From contig CAIFEG010000003.1 of the NCBI GenBank assembly GCA_903789415.1, forward strand, positions 1 to 33,523: 33,523 nt of DNA. Direction: 5' to 3'. Shown here piece by piece: positions 31,401 to 33,523 of the stretch (its first letter is position 1; each line of letters begins with the position of its first letter). The notes under the pieces were generated by a model. That model was not told where the DNA came from. It did not search any database and worked only from the letters and a program-made list of their open reading frames with translations. This stretch comes from an uncultured Eggerthellaceae bacterium. Its GTDB lineage: Bacteria; Actinomycetota; Coriobacteriia; Coriobacteriales; Eggerthellaceae. A program made the translations under genes and the position numbers.

Positions 31401-33523
31401 CTACTTACGCGAACGAGCGAACAAATAAATGGCGATGATAAGTCCCGCAATGCCTACGCAAATACCCACAATCGGCAGCCACGACCATCCATTATTTGCA
31501 TTTTGGGTCTGCTCATCATTTTGCGAATTGCTCGCGTGGTGGGATCCCTGAGAACTATTCTCCTGAGAAGCATTTTCTGTCGAACTTTGCTGGTTCGAAG
31601 GCTGGCTTGCAGAGTCAATTTGCTGTGCCGCATTTTCGAGTGTTTGCTGCGTTTCGGGATTGTCTGTCTGATATGACACTGCTCGCACGACGTTTCCAAG
31701 ATACGAACCTTCTGGTGTGCCTTGCCCTTCCTCGTTAATGGCCGGAGAACCTCCTGGGTTTGCAGGCGAGTTGGATGTGTCTCCACCAGACCCCGCCGAT
31801 TGATCGCCAGGATTTGGTGTAGGTTGGGGTTGGGGTTGGGGTTGGGGTTGCGGTTGCGGTTGTGGCTGTTGATTGCCATCATGATTGCCGTCTTGATTCC
31901 CTGTGGAGTCAGCAGCGAGCTTAAACAACGTCCCCGAATCGTTGACGTAGTAAAGATTTCCCTGAGCATCAGCTACAATGGAAGCCATGCAGTATTGCTG
32001 CTGCGATTCGTCCGGCGTAAACAGCACCGACGCTTCGGTATCCCCCATCTTATAGACATACACGCCTCCCGGTTTGTAGTTTGATGTGAAATACGAGTAA
32101 AGACCGTCGGACCGTTGAACTATCAGAGGTGTTGCTTTTATCTCTCCTTGAATATCCGTGTTTCCAGAAGTTGTCGTCACCGTGCGAACTAACTTGAGAT
32201 TTTCATCAAAAATTCCGAGAATTCCTGGAACGTATTTTTTATTGGCCGTATTATCAATCGTACTTCCGCCCACAAATACGTATGTCTTGCCATCTGATGC
32301 CTTTGCAAGAGGAACCGTTCCTGTCGAGTAGTCTGCAAACTTCCCCTGTGCAACCTCAGAAATAGTTCCATCAGAAGACACACGTAATTTATGTACGACA
32401 CCATCGGTTGTCGTCAAGAAGAAGCTTGATCCATCGGATGACGAAACCGCGGTGCTTCTGCAGCCTACAGATGCATCTCCACCATTTATTGCAAATGTTG
32501 CTTTAGGGGTGCCGACTTTTCCTTGGTCGGTCGATATTGGGAATGTAGAAACATTGCCCTTGTCGTCGGCCATAACGATCCACCCATTGACTTTTGTGGC
32601 ACCTGACCAGTAATATCCCGCGCTTGTATTTCTGTAACTCCAATTCGTATGCCCATCTTTAAGCGATACGGAATAGAAGTATCCGTCTGATGAACCCTCA
32701 GAGCTCGGTGACGTACTGGCAAAATATACGTTCTCCCCATCAACGAACGGTGTCTCAAGCGATTGTTGGGCGCCATCCGCACCTGCAGTGAGCGCATCAG
32801 TAGTCCAAACCTTAGTTAAATTATCGAGCGTTAGTGCTTCCACACGACCTTCGGATAACGGCACAAGGATGAGATCATTTGCGATTCGCATCCGCGAAAT
32901 AGAATTAATTGGAGAGTCAAGCTTTGCTGTGCGCTCAACCTTTCCTGTTTGTGCATTAAGCTTTTGAATTTGATTTCCAACTACAACGTAGAGCGAATTT
33001 CCGTATACAACTGGAGAGCTTAAGCTAATTCTCCAGTTGTTTGCGTCTTTCATCGATTTTGTCCACGCGGTATGCGCATTGCGAGTCGGCGTATTGACAG
33101 CATTCGTTGAATTGCCTGTAGCAAAACCACTCCATGTGCTGTTGTCAGAATCATGAGAAGGATTATCTGGTGTTACCGGTTGATCGGGTGTATCAGGAGT
33201 ATCGGGGTTAGGATTAACCGGCTTAAATGCATCATCCAGTGAGGCACCGTATGCCGAGTAATACCATACGACGCTGTCACCTGCTTTTAAGGTGACGCTA
33301 CCTGCACCTACCTCAGAAGCCGTACCGTTTACAAAGAGCTGCCAGTACTTGCCTGTTGTCTGGTCATATCCGATTTCATCGGTAGATCCTGGAGCTGCAA
33401 TCGAGTTGAGATAGTAACCGTATGTTCCCTGGCCACTTGTGTGTTTTAACCCAGCTTGATTGAGCACTTGCTCGGTAAGGTCGGCAGCAGTTGAACCTTC
33501 AGAGACGGTATAGCTTGCTTGAG
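31401..33523 (-). CDS. Partial surface protein: DUF4430 domain, beta-propeller, C-terminal anchor
   Basis: This gene runs off the right edge of the window. The frame stays open through 33523 and at least 707 residues are visible. In the visible part a DUF4430-like domain (ending VVWYYSAYG) comes first, then a Pro/Asp/Thr linker. About 400 residues follow with PQQ-like beta-propeller repeats, seen as recurring blades of the type SPVVYGNSLYVVVGNQIQKLNAQTG and TPFVDGENVYFAS. After these come a Pro-Gln dipeptide run, a Ser/Gln/Asn-rich stalk, and a C-terminal membrane helix (WSWLPIVGICVGIAGLIIAIYLFA) with an Arg-Ser-Arg-Lys end. The layout suggests an extracellular, C-terminally anchored binding protein. 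The signal peptide and any repeats further upstream are outside the window. Confidence 0.75.
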   Translation of the reverse strand, partial: QASYTVSEGSTAADLTEQVLNQAGLKHTSGQGTYGYYLNSIAAPGSTDEIGYDQTTGKYWQLFVNGTASEVGAGSVTLKAGDSVVWYYSAYGASLDDAFKPVNPNPDTPDTPDQPVTPDNPSHDSDNSTWSGFATGNSTNAVNTPTRNAHTAWTKSMKDANNWRISLSSPVVYGNSLYVVVGNQIQKLNAQTGKVERTAKLDSPINSISRMRIANDLILVPLSEGRVEALTLDNLTKVWTTDALTAGADGAQQSLETPFVDGENVYFASTSPSSEGSSDGYFYSVSLKDGHTNWSYRNTSAGYYWSGATKVNGWIVMADDKGNVSTFPISTDQGKVGTPKATFAINGGDASVGCRSTAVSSSDGSSFFLTTTDGVVHKLRVSSDGTISEVAQGKFADYSTGTVPLAKASDGKTYVFVGGSTIDNTANKKYVPGILGIFDENLKLVRTVTTTSGNTDIQGEIKATPLIVQRSDGLYSYFTSNYKPGGVYVYKMGDTEASVLFTPDESQQQYCMASIVADAQGNLYYVNDSGTLFKLAADSTGNQDGNHDGNQQPQPQPQPQPQPQPQPTPNPGDQSAGSGGDTSNSPANPGGSPAINEEGQGTPEGSYLGNVVRAVSYQTDNPETQQTLENAAQQIDSASQPSNQQSSTENASQENSSQGSHHASNSQNDEQTQNANNGWSWLPIVGICVGIAGLIIAIYLFARSRK
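31821..31870. repeat. Hexanucleotide repeat encoding Pro-Gln
   Basis: GGTTGG/GGTTGC units (plus strand) are repeated about seven to eight times. They encode the Pro-Gln run between propeller and stalk of the surface protein. Because the unit is 6 bp, length changes would stay in frame. Confidence 0.85.

Overview
The window reads as chromosomal DNA of an anaerobic actinobacterium of the class Coriobacteriia, most likely the family Eggerthellaceae. A small-genome member such as Cryptobacterium would fit, but that name is inference. The clues are a membrane-spanning LuxR regulator beside a Tat-exported molybdopterin oxidoreductase with DmsB- and DmsC-like partners, an actinobacterial-type ABC-F protein, and large DUF4430/beta-propeller surface proteins. 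Genes are dense and many neighbours overlap by ATGA, which suggests translational coupling.

Layout. (1) 98-1899, plus strand: a sodium/pantothenate symporter operon (yhdT-panF) behind a near-consensus sigma-70 promoter. (2) 2060-3886, plus: a duplicated-ATPase ABC-F protein. (3) 3926-12904, minus: a complete histidine biosynthesis operon. Its transcription order is a YerC/TrpR-like regulator, a HisZ-HisG fusion, hisD, hisC, hisB, hisH, hisA, hisF, hisIE and a PHP-type histidinol phosphatase. (4) 12905-13405: a regulatory region with candidate operators and an 18-bp tandem repeat. It is followed by a membrane-anchored GT2 glycosyltransferase (13406-14407, plus).

(5) 14536-21970, minus: what looks like an accessory operon for anaerobic respiration. 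It encodes a UvrD-like protein whose Walker motifs are missing, an acidic winged-helix-like protein with hexapeptide repeats, a TorD chaperone, NapG- and NapH-like iron-sulfur proteins, a four-cluster ferredoxin with an MvhD-like middle, and a U32-like protein. (6) 22081-24080, minus: two overlapping regulator genes, a multi-pass LuxR protein and a small protein that joins a LysR-type HTH to a LuxR-type HTH. (7) 24395-28976, plus, divergent from the regulators: a three-gene respiratory reductase (catalytic molybdoenzyme, four-cluster FeS subunit, membrane quinol subunit), ended by a clear terminator. (8) 29245-33523, minus: an MscS channel and two cell-surface DUF4430 proteins, the second running off the window.

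Blocks 5-7 plausibly work together. The regulators would sense a signal and switch on the divergent reductase. TorD and the iron-sulfur proteins would serve maturation and electron supply, and the pseudo-helicase and acidic protein would have an undefined accessory job. The substrate cannot be read from sequence. The second theme is short tandem repeats of unrelated sequence at many gene boundaries, some read into protein tails.
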